Assembly: GCF_025532145.1 (NCBI RefSeq)
Contig: NZ_ARXS01000035.1
Location: forward strand, 1 to 44,375
DNA from: Alloalcanivorax balearicus MACL04
GTDB lineage: Bacteria; Pseudomonadota; Gammaproteobacteria; Pseudomonadales; Alcanivoracaceae
Reading direction: 5' to 3'
Length of the DNA: 44,375 nt
Positions 1-8,725 of this stretch are shown here, piece by piece (the stretch's first letter is position 1; each line of letters starts with the position of its first letter). Both the position numbers and the translations under genes were made by a program. The notes beneath the pieces are model-generated. The model made no database searches and was not told the DNA's origin. It saw only the letters and a program-made list of their open reading frames with translations.

Positions 1-1477
1 CTACTGGCTGGTCGATGTCCCCCTGGCGGAACTCGACCAAGACCTCGCTATCGATCCGGGGCAGGAAGTTGGCGCCCCAGTTGGGACCAGCCAGAGCCTC
101 GGCCACCGGCACCCAAATCCCCGAAGACGCATCGCCAGGGGCATGACCCGATTGGGGGGCACCGGCATCGTTAAGGCCACCGGGGTTGGGAGCGTCCCCG
201 CGCTGCCAAGTGTATTGGATGCGCACCTGGTGGTCGCGACTGCTGGTTACGGCGTCGCCGGGGTGGCCCACCACTCTCGCCAGCAGCGGGCCGCCCACCT
301 CGGGCTTGGGGCGGGGCAGAGGGGCTATGGGAGTGGTGGCCGGAATGGCCAGGAAAGCGTTGCGGTACTGGCCGGCCTTGAGGGTGTCGTCGCCGAGCAG
401 CTCGCCAGCGTGGCCCAGGTTGTTCACCGCTGCGTGTTCCACCACCAGAGCCACATAGGGCCCTTCATCGCAACGCGGATGGCCGCTCAAGGTAAAGGCT
501 TCACCGGTGGCCAGGGTGCGTACCCGACTTTCGCCGCGATGGACCCGTTGTAACACCCGCAAGGCATCCAGATGGTGGCCGGCGGTCCGTTCCGCCTGTT
601 CGGCGTTGTCGAAGCGGGCATCCTGGCGGTGCCAGTAGATCTCCCGTACTGGCAGACCATCTGGGTCGGTGGCTTCGGCGCGACCAGTGACGGTGCGCAC
701 CTTGCCGCTGTGCCAGCTGGCCACCTGCACCGCGTTGGGGGTGAGGCGGCTACCGTCGGTGAAGCGGGTCACCGAAGGCCGGCTTTCCTCGGTGTGGTCA
801 TTATGGAAATCCAGGGAGGGGCCTTCCGGCAGGCGGGCGTGCTGGTCGAACACCACCAAAGTCACCGGCGGGCCGCCGTCCTCGGCATCCTCTTGGCCGT
901 CCTGGCGATGCTCAAAACGCCAGGCCAGCCCGTATTCCGCCATCAATCGCTGACAGAAGGCCCACTGGCTTTCCCGGTACTGGGTGATCATGGGCCGTTG
1001 CGGCAGCGGGGCCATGAGATCGAAGCGGACGGCGGCTTCGGGGTATTCGCCGATGATGCGTTCGATAACGTCTTGGGCGGAGCACTGAGGGAATATCTCG
1101 CTGTTCAAGCGTTCTTCCAGCCAGAAGCTCCAGGAACCCAGGACCAACTCGCAGCGGGGCAAACCGTCCATGTCCCGGTATTGATAGGAGTCTACACAGA
1201 CGCCGTGCCAGCGGCGCCAGCCGCCATCCGGACAGCGCAGGGACAGCGTCATCGGCTGGCCGTTCAAAACGTCACCAATGTCCTCATCCCGACGGTCCGA
1301 GCCGGTAATGAAGCAGTCGATGGTGAAGGTGTACTCGCCACAGACTTCCTCGCGGCCCCGAAAGCGCTCCACCACCAGGCCATCTGCTGCGGCGTCGATT
1401 TCGATCAGGCGTCGGTCTTGGAGTGGGGTGGCCAGGGCGGCGAGAATATCGCGGCCAAGCGAAAAGGGATCGGTCAT
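1..1477 (-). CDS. vgrG: Type VI secretion tip protein VgrG (3' part outside window)
   Basis: The minus-strand frame is open from an ATG at 1477 to the window edge, about 492 codons, so the C-terminus is missing. It begins MTDPFSLGRDILAALATPLQ and shows VgrG features: an N-terminal gp27-like part with the pattern CQRLMAEYGLAWRFEH near residue 190, a following segment with 'VTRFTDGSRLTPNAV', then the gp5-like OB-fold entry 'LLARVVGHPGDAVTSSRDHQVRIQYTW' ending in 'VLVEFRQGDIDQPV'. VgrG trimers cap the Hcp tube of the T6SS and carry effectors into target cells. A good ribosome site (GGAGAAGGA) sits 6 bases before the ATG. No other T6SS gene is in the window, so it may be an orphan vgrG whose effector genes lie further left. 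Family call is firm; whether it belongs to the ICE or to host DNA is open. Confidence 0.9.
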   Translation of the reverse strand, partial: MTDPFSLGRDILAALATPLQDRRLIEIDAAADGLVVERFRGREEVCGEYTFTIDCFITGSDRRDEDIGDVLNGQPMTLSLRCPDGGWRRWHGVCVDSYQYRDMDGLPRCELVLGSWSFWLEERLNSEIFPQCSAQDVIERIIGEYPEAAVRFDLMAPLPQRPMITQYRESQWAFCQRLMAEYGLAWRFEHRQDGQEDAEDGGPPVTLVVFDQHARLPEGPSLDFHNDHTEESRPSVTRFTDGSRLTPNAVQVASWHSGKVRTVTGRAEATDPDGLPVREIYWHRQDARFDNAEQAERTAGHHLDALRVLQRVHRGESRVRTLATGEAFTLSGHPRCDEGPYVALVVEHAAVNNLGHAGELLGDDTLKAGQYRNAFLAIPATTPIAPLPRPKPEVGGPLLARVVGHPGDAVTSSRDHQVRIQYTWQRGDAPNPGGLNDAGAPQSGHAPGDASSGIWVPVAEALAGPNWGANFLPRIDSEVLVEFRQGDIDQPV

Positions 1478-1596
1478 GGAAGTCCTTCTCCAATATCTAT
1501 CATCAGCGAATCCGGCTGAGCTCAGCGAAGCATAGCAAGGAGAGGGGGGCAGTCAAGGGATGTGGAGCTCAGCCCAAAGTAGAGAAACTAGTGCTT

Positions 1597-1612
1597 CTGG
1601 ACCACTAATTGA
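1597..1612 (+). repeat. Left copy of a short direct repeat flanking the SIR2 gene
   Basis: CTGGACCACTAATTGA lies here; CTGGCCACTAATTGA lies at 6091-6105 in the same orientation. They differ by one base indel and bracket the SIR2 gene and its upstream gap. This could be a trace of an insertion junction, but the match is short enough to be chance. Confidence 0.3.
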
Positions 1613-1687
1613 GGATCAATGATAGTAAAAAAAGAAGAAACCATTGTTGATATTATGAGTAGGCGTGGTTTTATGGCTCACGGATAG

Positions 1688-4600
1688 CTAAATGAGGTTC
1701 CCTTTTTTGGATTTTAATTTGAGATAGAGAGGACTGTTGGCGATATCCGGCTTGGACTTTGCAACGATTTCCAGAATGTCATTTAAATCGTACTTTGGTG
1801 AATTGCGCTCGCCGGTTACGGCGTGAAGATATTCTAAAGTTGAACTGGGGAATTGGCTGGGAAAGTCGGTTTGCCTTAGTAAATGAATCAAGAAAGAAGG
1901 GTCATCATTAGCAGATAGCCAGTGTCGCACTAATTGAGATGCTGCGGGAAACTCGCGGCCTGAGGAAAGGCAAAGATGTGCCAAATTAATGGCGATGGCG
2001 TTAGACATAAATGAATTGTCTTTTGGCCAGACATTTAACCAGAATGGCTTGATTCTGTTGTTCCAGAAATATTCCTTTTGATGGCCTGCTCCTTCCAGAG
2101 CTTGCCAAAGAGCGCGCGCGACTATGCTCAGCCCTTCTTTAGGGAGACGAGCAAGAGCTTTCTGGAGGTCTTTATGATCAGAAGCCTCAAAGCAGTCGAG
2201 GGCGAAATTGGTAAAAAGTACAGCGTAATGCTCTTGATGGTCGCCAAGGATATCATAATGCTTTGAGGTTTCTAAGAAATCCTTTTTAATGATGCTCATT
2301 AGAGGTGGGTAAAGCCTAGGTGACCAGAGAAAGCCTGCCCATGCCGCCGTGGCTTCAGTTCTATTACCTTTCCACCTAAGAAGGGGAAGCAGGTTTTCTC
2401 TTGTCCACTTCTCGTCGACTCGATAGAAGGTAATGAGATGAGAGAGTAATATCACCCGCCCGTGAATATAAAAGATATTGTTTCTGTCGCAAAGCTTGAG
2501 AAAGAGAGTCTTAAATTCGCTCGCAATTCCATCATTGTCTCTGGGTTTTTGAGAAAGCCATAATTTGATTAGAGCCTGGGATGTGAAACCTATCGTATGG
2601 TTTATTGCGCTTAGTACTGGTTGGTGTTCCTCCTGACGAGTGGTTGCAGCAGCTTCTTCCTTTTCATGGGTAATTTCCAGTGCCCGGCCGCAAAGAGAAA
2701 TAAGAGTTTCCAAATGAATGTCTACATGTTCTGTGTTAGAGGCTTCTTTAACCCACCAACTAATGGTTCTTTGAAGAGATGTAAAAGGCCTTGATGGCAT
2801 GGATGTCAAGATGGGAGGTAGACATTTTGCGGAGCGAGTAATTAGAGCATCTTCGCTCCAAGTTTGAAGTGCTTCTCTCCAGCGTTGAACGGGCCATTGC
2901 TCCATATTGGATAGGTCATGTAATGCCAAGAGACTATGAAAAAACCTCTCGCGACAAGTCTGGCGCCAAGTATCTGTATGGAAGACCTCCTCCGAAACAG
3001 GAATGGTGAGCCAGTGCACTAAGTCTTTACGTTTGCGTGGAGCATAGTCTACTTGGTATATATCATCGAAATCAGCGTCAGCGTTACTGCTAGACCAGCT
3101 AGAAAATTCCTCTCTATCGTTTGGGGATATCGACCACGTGGGATTCGAATGCGATATTCTACCAAGAATGAGGATGGATTTTTCGCTTAATTGACAGGTT
3201 CCTTGTTGCAATTTAGAAAGGCGAAGCCACACTGACTGATCAACGGTTTTATTCCATACATCATTGTCAATGTCTGCGACATACATAGACCTAGGAGGGC
3301 CGGCAAGTATCGCAGCTTCTAGAGCAGCTTGGCTGGGTCCGGAAAGGGTGCTGCCTTTCTGGACTAATAAGCGCATTACCTCTCTCTTGGTTTCGGCAGC
3401 CCAAAGCCACCAGCTAGATTCCACGGTAAGCCAATTTAGCCAATCATTTTGCGATATGCCTTTATGGATGCTGGCCGCATACAAAGCGAGGCGTTTGAAT
3501 ACTGGGTAAGGAAAATCGAACCAGCCTAGTGCAAGTTGACGTGCTTTTTCCGCATCTTCTTCAAGAACCTTAAGCCAGGCGTCCCGTGTAAGCTCGATTA
3601 GTAGTGTCCAGTCTTTGGAACCGCGATTCTGGTAATGTGGTTCTATAGATCTTAAGTCCCAATGTGATTGATCATAATTATGATTGGCTTTATTTAGTAC
3701 AGAATGAAGGTCCATCGCATCAAGCAAGAGGCTTTGAAATTCAAGGAATAAGTTGGGGAGTTCCTTTGAGAACTTGACGCTGGCCGTCGTGAGAAGGGCG
3801 CTTCTGACATAATTATCTGAAAGTACCACGTCGCCGGTGATAGTACGAGAGGGTGAGCCTTGGGCAAGGTGGTCGCTTTCGAATGGCCATTGAAGCTTCT
3901 CTCTAAGTACCACTTTGGGTGAAAATATTGCACGCAGATCAAATCTCAATGCTGGCGTTAGACCGCTATGTTCGAAGCGTTCTAGCCATTGAGAAAAGTT
4001 CATCCTAGAAGAATTGGATTGTATTCGGCCTGATATTATTAGTTCCCATAACGATTCCATATATGAATCTGGAACTGCGTTTGGTGATGTGGAGATGAGT
4101 TGTTCAATTTCCGGGGCCTTTAACTTCCTTATTTTTCTTATTTGTTCATCAACGAGTTGTAGAAGATTACCGTGTAAACGTAGCCCTCCGGATACAATCC
4201 AGAGAATAAAACTAGGGTCATTGAGATGACATAACAGCCAACGAGCGAGATGATATAGGGGTTTGTCCCAGTTTCCTTCTGAGTTGCTTGTGAAGAGAAG
4301 ACTCATCCAGGGAGATAGCGTGTGTGGTGCAGGGCGATGGATGAGACTGAATGAAGGAGTCGAGGTTGTATTGTTGTATGCCGTTATCCCAAAACGCGGA
4401 AGGTCTTCATCTGAGTAACGCGGATCTGTGAAAGCCTTTATCCAATCAAATTTTGGCGTGGGGATGTGATCTGCGAAACGCTTTGCGGGCATGCCAGAAT
4501 CATCACTTAGGGCCCATAACACCCTTCCTACAAAATCATCTTCATGGGAGCTTGCGGATGGGACGCTTGTCGCATAATTTACAATGATTTGTTCCTTGCC

Positions 4601-5494
4601 AATAACGCCATCCCGATATACTTCTGACCATGAGCGCAAAGTGTCATGAAGGGCGCGATGTTCCGAATCGCCTTCGGGATTTTCGTAAAGAATTGGGGTC
4701 ACTCCTTTGGCCTCCCACTCCGCATATTTTTTGTCTCTAGTGGAAGGTGAAAAGTCGCCAAATGCATAGGCTTTAGGAATTGATTCGCCAAGCTTTCGGT
4801 CAGCGGCGAGGGCGTCCATCATGTACTTTAGAACCGGATCATTAATGCTGTATCCAACAAAGCATACGACATAGTTTCGAAATAATTCGGATGCAAAGCG
4901 AGCTGCCCAGCGCTCGGTTAGATATGCGAGTCCAAAATCACCACTAGTTAAAACAAGACTATTTAGATCGTTGTCATTGGACCGAGAGGGGATGTGGCCG
5001 TGTAAATAAATTAAACCATCCCATCTAGAGGCCTTGGGTACGGGCAACATTGGAGCTATGTGTGATGGGAACTGCCTTCCTAGTTTTCTGGCTGCGCGGT
5101 CGAACAGAGTATCGAAATTCGTAGTTATAAGCCGGAGTTTCCTATTTCTCGTTGTTGCCAGAAGTAATAATGAGCAGTGAGTGTCAAGGGCGCGCTTACG
5201 TCTTTTGGGTTTTAGTACATGTTTCAGGGCTTGCCTTATCTCAAGGCGCCCTCCAGGTAGTCGATGCTCTAATAAATCAAGTGTTGAGTCGTATTGGCCT
5301 TTTTGGAAAGTGATAAGCTCCTGTGGGAGAAAATCCGTACCAACATGTCTATATATGTCGGAGACTAGGCCTTTGAAACCAGGTAGGCCGGCAGGGTAGG
5401 ATACGCCAGCGCCACAAAAGAACACGACGCGCCCCTCTTCATGAGCTTGAGTGAGCGCATCGGGAATGTCCGGGCCATTCTTTATAAATTGCAT
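1688..5494 (-). CDS. SIR2-domain anti-phage defence protein, Dsr1-like
   Basis: A 1268-residue protein with an N-terminal SIR2 domain: GAGVSYPAG at 28-36 (nucleotide-binding loop), TTNFD at 124-128 (the Asn expected in the NADase site), YLHGH at 163-167 (catalytic-type His) and VGYSINDP at 213-220. The remaining ~1000 residues are rich in helices and Trp and have no motif I can name; this matches the layout of defence-associated sirtuins (Dsr1 type, SIR2 plus a long C-terminal phage-sensor region). Known Dsr proteins destroy NAD+ and abort infection when they bind a phage protein. The gene is visibly AT-richer than its neighbours and uses different codons, which suggests recent transfer. No clear ribosome site precedes the ATG (an A-run instead), so translation may be kept low. 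The exact Dsr subtype is inferred from length and N-terminal pattern. Confidence 0.8.
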   Translation of the reverse strand: MQFIKNGPDIPDALTQAHEEGRVVFFCGAGVSYPAGLPGFKGLVSDIYRHVGTDFLPQELITFQKGQYDSTLDLLEHRLPGGRLEIRQALKHVLKPKRRKRALDTHCSLLLLATTRNRKLRLITTNFDTLFDRAARKLGRQFPSHIAPMLPVPKASRWDGLIYLHGHIPSRSNDNDLNSLVLTSGDFGLAYLTERWAARFASELFRNYVVCFVGYSINDPVLKYMMDALAADRKLGESIPKAYAFGDFSPSTRDKKYAEWEAKGVTPILYENPEGDSEHRALHDTLRSWSEVYRDGVIGKEQIIVNYATSVPSASSHEDDFVGRVLWALSDDSGMPAKRFADHIPTPKFDWIKAFTDPRYSDEDLPRFGITAYNNTTSTPSFSLIHRPAPHTLSPWMSLLFTSNSEGNWDKPLYHLARWLLCHLNDPSFILWIVSGGLRLHGNLLQLVDEQIRKIRKLKAPEIEQLISTSPNAVPDSYMESLWELIISGRIQSNSSRMNFSQWLERFEHSGLTPALRFDLRAIFSPKVVLREKLQWPFESDHLAQGSPSRTITGDVVLSDNYVRSALLTTASVKFSKELPNLFLEFQSLLLDAMDLHSVLNKANHNYDQSHWDLRSIEPHYQNRGSKDWTLLIELTRDAWLKVLEEDAEKARQLALGWFDFPYPVFKRLALYAASIHKGISQNDWLNWLTVESSWWLWAAETKREVMRLLVQKGSTLSGPSQAALEAAILAGPPRSMYVADIDNDVWNKTVDQSVWLRLSKLQQGTCQLSEKSILILGRISHSNPTWSISPNDREEFSSWSSSNADADFDDIYQVDYAPRKRKDLVHWLTIPVSEEVFHTDTWRQTCRERFFHSLLALHDLSNMEQWPVQRWREALQTWSEDALITRSAKCLPPILTSMPSRPFTSLQRTISWWVKEASNTEHVDIHLETLISLCGRALEITHEKEEAAATTRQEEHQPVLSAINHTIGFTSQALIKLWLSQKPRDNDGIASEFKTLFLKLCDRNNIFYIHGRVILLSHLITFYRVDEKWTRENLLPLLRWKGNRTEATAAWAGFLWSPRLYPPLMSIIKKDFLETSKHYDILGDHQEHYAVLFTNFALDCFEASDHKDLQKALARLPKEGLSIVARALWQALEGAGHQKEYFWNNRIKPFWLNVWPKDNSFMSNAIAINLAHLCLSSGREFPAASQLVRHWLSANDDPSFLIHLLRQTDFPSQFPSSTLEYLHAVTGERNSPKYDLNDILEIVAKSKPDIANSPLYLKLKSKKGNLI

Positions 5495-6132
5495 GCTGTT
5501 TTTTTAATCTTTTGGGTGTGATAGGAAGACGCGAAATTTTATATATCTACATATCCACTGGCCTGTCAAGAATTTTGGGGCCAGTTAATAAAAGGTTAAA
5601 TGTTGGGTTGGTGGTGGCTGTATTATTTTATCGCTATGATAATCCGTTTGATGGTGACGAGCATCATAAGAGGCAATTGTGTACATTGGCAATCGGTGTC
5701 GGATGTACTCTTTCGAATAGATTGGGGTAAGGCCCCAGCCTGTAGCGGTGATAAGGATAGGGTGAAAGTTCCCCGGAGGGGGCTTGATCTTCCGGTGTCG
5801 GATCATTTTTTAGGTGGCGGTCTTCCGGAAGACGGGGCATACAGAGAATGAGGGATGCAAGACCAAAAACGTAGTGACTTGAAAGAACCCAAGTCATGAT
5901 TCGGCATCTCGCTGCCAGGAAGCCGTTGCTCTGGGATACAGTCGGTTGTAGGCCGACTCACTAATGAGCGGACTATTCTCCATCAGGAATGTTTGATGGG
6001 GAGAAGGGCAATATCGTCTAATGGCTATTTCCCACCAACGAATGGCTTGGCTTTCAGGTCTTCTTGCTCTACAGATACCTCTGAGGCAAACTGGCCACTA
6101 ATTGAACAGCTACGACGACCCGGGAGGGCGTC
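5495..6132. other. Gene-free gap between SIR2 gene and small membrane gene
   Basis: 638 bp without a convincing gene. The half next to the SIR2 gene is AT-rich and probably holds its promoter. The right half has several small hairpins: AGTCGG/CCGACT at about 5950-5960, CTCA/TGAG just after it, and a longer imperfect one at about 5977-6006 with arms TTCTCCATCA and TGATGGGGAGAA. No tRNA, att core or integrase remnant was recognised. Short frames on both strands lack ribosome sites and look like noise. Confidence 0.5.
6091..6105 (+). repeat. Right copy of the short direct repeat flanking the SIR2 gene
   Basis: CTGGCCACTAATTGA, matching 1597-1612 apart from one missing base. See that entry for the interpretation and its weakness. 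Confidence 0.3.
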
Positions 6133-6588
6133 ATGACGACCCTGAACCAGGAACAGCACCGCAAAACCGAGAACGCTCGACATTGGGTGGCGGCATCCGC
6201 CGAATCCCAATCCCAGCCCGAGCGGGGAACTGTGCGCCCGAATGAGGCAGAGCGTTTGGCTGAGAGCCAACGCACCGGCGGCGATCCTATGCGCATTAAG
6301 GCAATCCGTTCCTGGGTGACGCAGGGTGGCCCCGGTCGCCAGATGGCGTTGATCCTGGCGGCGTTACTCATTGGCGTACCTGTAACGCTGCTGGTCCTCG
6401 AACCCCTTATCAGCGTGGTGGTGACTGTGATCTTCGGGATCGTTATGGTTCGTGCTTTGTTTGCCGGCGATGGTCATGCAGAGGAATCCCCATCGTTCAG
6501 TTTCACGCTGCACGATGGGGATAGGAAGGATGGCCACCCTTCTTACAATCAGTTAGATAATTCCCAAGAAAACCCTTATAACTGGTGA
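6133..6588 (+). CDS. Small membrane protein of unknown function at the end of the tra region
   Basis: 151 residues, with GGAGGG four bases before the ATG. The N-terminal ~60 residues are hydrophilic and charged. Then comes a basic stretch (MRIKAIRSWVTQGGPGRQ) and a hydrophobic block of about 45 residues (ALILAALLIGVPVTLLVLEPLISVVVTVIFGIVMV), long enough for two membrane helices in a hairpin. The tail is polar and Asp/Asn-rich. It runs opposite to traG and their stops are 14 bases apart. In related ICEs a small two-helix membrane protein (DUF3742) often sits beside traG; the layout is similar but I cannot see a decisive motif, so that link is only a suggestion. Confidence 0.65.
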   Translation: MTTLNQEQHRKTENARHWVAASAESQSQPERGTVRPNEAERLAESQRTGGDPMRIKAIRSWVTQGGPGRQMALILAALLIGVPVTLLVLEPLISVVVTVIFGIVMVRALFAGDGHAEESPSFSFTLHDGDRKDGHPSYNQLDNSQENPYNW

Positions 6589-6602
6589 ATTATGGCGCAA
6601 GT

Positions 6603-8126
6603 CTAAAGCTTGCCCTTTGTTGCAATACTTTTCGCTTTATCACTGCCTTTTTGGCCTGCATCACTGGCCGGTCCCTGGCCATCGTTAATAGCCTTGGAAG
6701 CAGCATCCCCACCTTTATACCCCGCCCAACCCAACATCCCCATCCACAAGGCGGGGAGCACCAGATACATGGCGATCACCACGAACCAGCGCACCATCCG
6801 CTCTTTCGCGTTACCAATGCCGGATAGCCAACCGTCCATATCATTGCCATAAAGGATCTCGGTGAGGTTGTTGTCCATCCAGGTGGCCAACTGCCACCAG
6901 AACGTCATGAAGATGGTGCCGAACATCAGGAACGTGACCAGCCCGGTGACTTTCCAGGAATAGCCGGAGAACACCAAGAGAAAGGGCAGTACCATAATGA
7001 TGGCCATAACGGTCAGCCACTGCACCATCGGCAAGGCGTCCACCATGATGCCTTTCATCGGCGCGGCCGCCATAGAGGCGAGGCCAAGGCCGAGCCCCTG
7101 CACCATGCCATTAATTTTCTCCATGGCCCAATCGGAGCCATACCCCTCGGTAATGCTGGAACCCGCGCTCCCCGCTCCCCCAATGGGGGACTGGGAGCCG
7201 CGGGGATTGGCCGCCAGGACGCGCCGTAGAGCGGCGTCCTCGGCATCCCCGCTACTGAAGGTGGCGCGCACCATGTCCCAGGTATCGGTCTCGACTTGGC
7301 TGGCCAAACGGGCCTTCAAACCCACCGAACCCGCTTCCCACCATTCCTTGCAGGTGGGGTAGCCTGGTTGACCGGGCCCCGTACCGGATCGACCGGCGTC
7401 CCGGGTACTGTCGTAGGGGAACCCTTGGGTTGGCTTATCCGCGTGCAGACTGTCGTAGTAGCCGGAGGTGTTCAGGAAATAGCTGGAGCCGATCCAATCG
7501 ACGTCGATCACCAGATCCTGGGGCAGTCCATTGGCCGTCGCCTCGCGCAGTAGTTTGTGCTTGGCCAAGCCATAACACCATTTCTGAAATTCATTCAGTT
7601 GGTGCCGAAGCGTTGGGTCCGCAATCTCCGTCCCGTCCAAGGTGGTCGCAATGTACTGATAGTCCGGCGTGCAGGGCAGGGCGGCCACGGCGGCGTTGGT
7701 GGCGCCGTGGGATACGGCATGGACCGCCGCCCACCAGAGGGGCGCCTTCGCTGTCTGCCCCCCAATGGAGCCCGAGCCGCCACCGGTTGTGGAATCGTAG
7801 ACCTTGGTGCCGCATTGCTTCCAATGCGTTTCGTCGTATTGCCCGGTCTGAAAGTTAATGGTCATGATCGGCGCTGTGCAGAACCCGTAGATCAGGATCA
7901 TGGCATAGAAACCGGCCTCGATCCGGTTCAGCGTGAGGAGACCTTTGTTGCCTTCGTCCTCCCCCTCCCGGCGCGCCTGGTACCACTCTCTGAGCACCAG
8001 AGCAACGAAGGGCAGGGCGGCGACCATGCTCTCGTTGAGCATGCCCCAGATGGCGTTGTTCACCACCCAGCCGAGCACCAAAACGACATGCTCGAAATAT
8101 CCGAAGGTCATCAGATCCGCGCTCAT
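6603..8126 (-). CDS. traG: Conjugal transfer protein TraG (N-terminal, mating-pair type)
   Basis: 507 residues with the TraG N-terminal architecture: membrane helices near the N-terminus (FEHVVLVLGWVVNNAIWGML; MVAALPFVALVL), a conserved-looking block (RIEAGFYAMILIYGFCTAPIMTINF), a large periplasmic part with Cys residues, and a C-terminal cluster of helices (MAIIMVLPFLLVFSGYSW; VTFLMFGTIFMTFWWQLATW; VVIAMYLVLPALWMGML). Proteins of this family help assemble the pilus and stabilise mating pairs. It is the last gene of the minus-strand tra series. Its ATG overlaps the stop of the upstream gene (ATGA), so the two are probably translationally coupled. It is far shorter than F-plasmid TraG, as is normal in this ICE class. 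Confidence 0.9.
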   Translation of the reverse strand: MSADLMTFGYFEHVVLVLGWVVNNAIWGMLNESMVAALPFVALVLREWYQARREGEDEGNKGLLTLNRIEAGFYAMILIYGFCTAPIMTINFQTGQYDETHWKQCGTKVYDSTTGGGSGSIGGQTAKAPLWWAAVHAVSHGATNAAVAALPCTPDYQYIATTLDGTEIADPTLRHQLNEFQKWCYGLAKHKLLREATANGLPQDLVIDVDWIGSSYFLNTSGYYDSLHADKPTQGFPYDSTRDAGRSGTGPGQPGYPTCKEWWEAGSVGLKARLASQVETDTWDMVRATFSSGDAEDAALRRVLAANPRGSQSPIGGAGSAGSSITEGYGSDWAMEKINGMVQGLGLGLASMAAAPMKGIMVDALPMVQWLTVMAIIMVLPFLLVFSGYSWKVTGLVTFLMFGTIFMTFWWQLATWMDNNLTEILYGNDMDGWLSGIGNAKERMVRWFVVIAMYLVLPALWMGMLGWAGYKGGDAASKAINDGQGPASDAGQKGSDKAKSIATKGKL

Positions 8127-8512
8127 TGGGTACCTCCGGCGTAAGACAGGACGTTGAACAGTTCCAAGGTGGCGATAACGATCACAACAGCCCGTTCACT
8201 GCGGCCCAACCGGTACCGCGCGGCGGCGCCGCCATCTTGGTCGCGTGCCACTGAGACCAAGATCCGGGGTCGCCACCGGCGCCAGTAGAGCACCCCTATA
8301 ACGAGATAAAGCCCCAAGCGCCAGACCACCCACCACGGCGTCAGGCGGGTCATGAGGGCATGCCATTCCTGCAGACCGCCCGCCAAGAGGCTGCCAATGG
8401 CGGTCACCGCCACGCTCAAACCAAGCAGGATGGCCCATAGGCCGAAAAACAGCTTCCAGCGGGACAGGTGGCTCCAGCGAGCAGGGTGGTACCAGGCGGG
8501 GCGTTCAGGCAT
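8123..8512 (-). CDS. Membrane protein of unknown function upstream of traG
   Basis: 129 residues from the ATG at 8512 (MPERPAWYHPARW). The frame stays open further upstream, but that part lacks membrane protein character. Two or three hydrophobic helices are visible: LFFGLWAILLGLSVAVTAIGSLLAGG, WWVVWRLGLYLVIGVLYW, and a C-terminal VVIVIATLELFNVLSYAG. Its stop overlaps the traG start by four bases, which ties it to the transfer operon. A small membrane protein in this slot is usual in this ICE class, but I know no function. Only a weak GGA precedes the start. Confidence 0.7.
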   Translation of the reverse strand: MPERPAWYHPARWSHLSRWKLFFGLWAILLGLSVAVTAIGSLLAGGLQEWHALMTRLTPWWVVWRLGLYLVIGVLYWRRWRPRILVSVARDQDGGAAARYRLGRSERAVVIVIATLELFNVLSYAGGTQ

Positions 8513-8725
8513 GGCGGGATCCGGTGTCTGACAATCACGATTGCTGACTATGCTGCCGAAGGGGGCATTGAGATCAATGGAAAACCCCAACGTCTTGGTG
8601 TTGAATTTTAGGCGGTTCGGTTTGCGGGGTTGTAACCCACACATTGGCGAAGGCGGCACTCACATCTTCAACCAAGGGGATGAGGCTGGCAGTGTCTGAA
8701 TAGGGATGCGAATAGAGGTGAAGGG
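8513..8725. other. Divergent intergenic region
   Basis: This lies between the minus-strand membrane gene and the plus-strand CoiA-like gene and should hold the plus-strand promoter. The ribosome site of the plus-strand gene (GAGGTGAAGGG) is at 8714-8725. No clear operator was seen. Confidence 0.4.

Noticed and set aside
572-1519. 315-codon plus-strand frame in the vgrG region
   Set aside because: The minus strand encodes a clear VgrG; this frame is its complement, with no ribosome site and no domain.
1620-1688. 22-residue plus-strand frame starting MIVKKEETIVD
   Set aside because: It has a GAGG upstream and looks like the start of a gene, but stops at once; no homologue recognised, so at best a remnant.
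5495-6132. tRNA or att site at the edge of the element
   Set aside because: I looked for a tRNA 3' end or cloverleaf and found only short unrelated hairpins.
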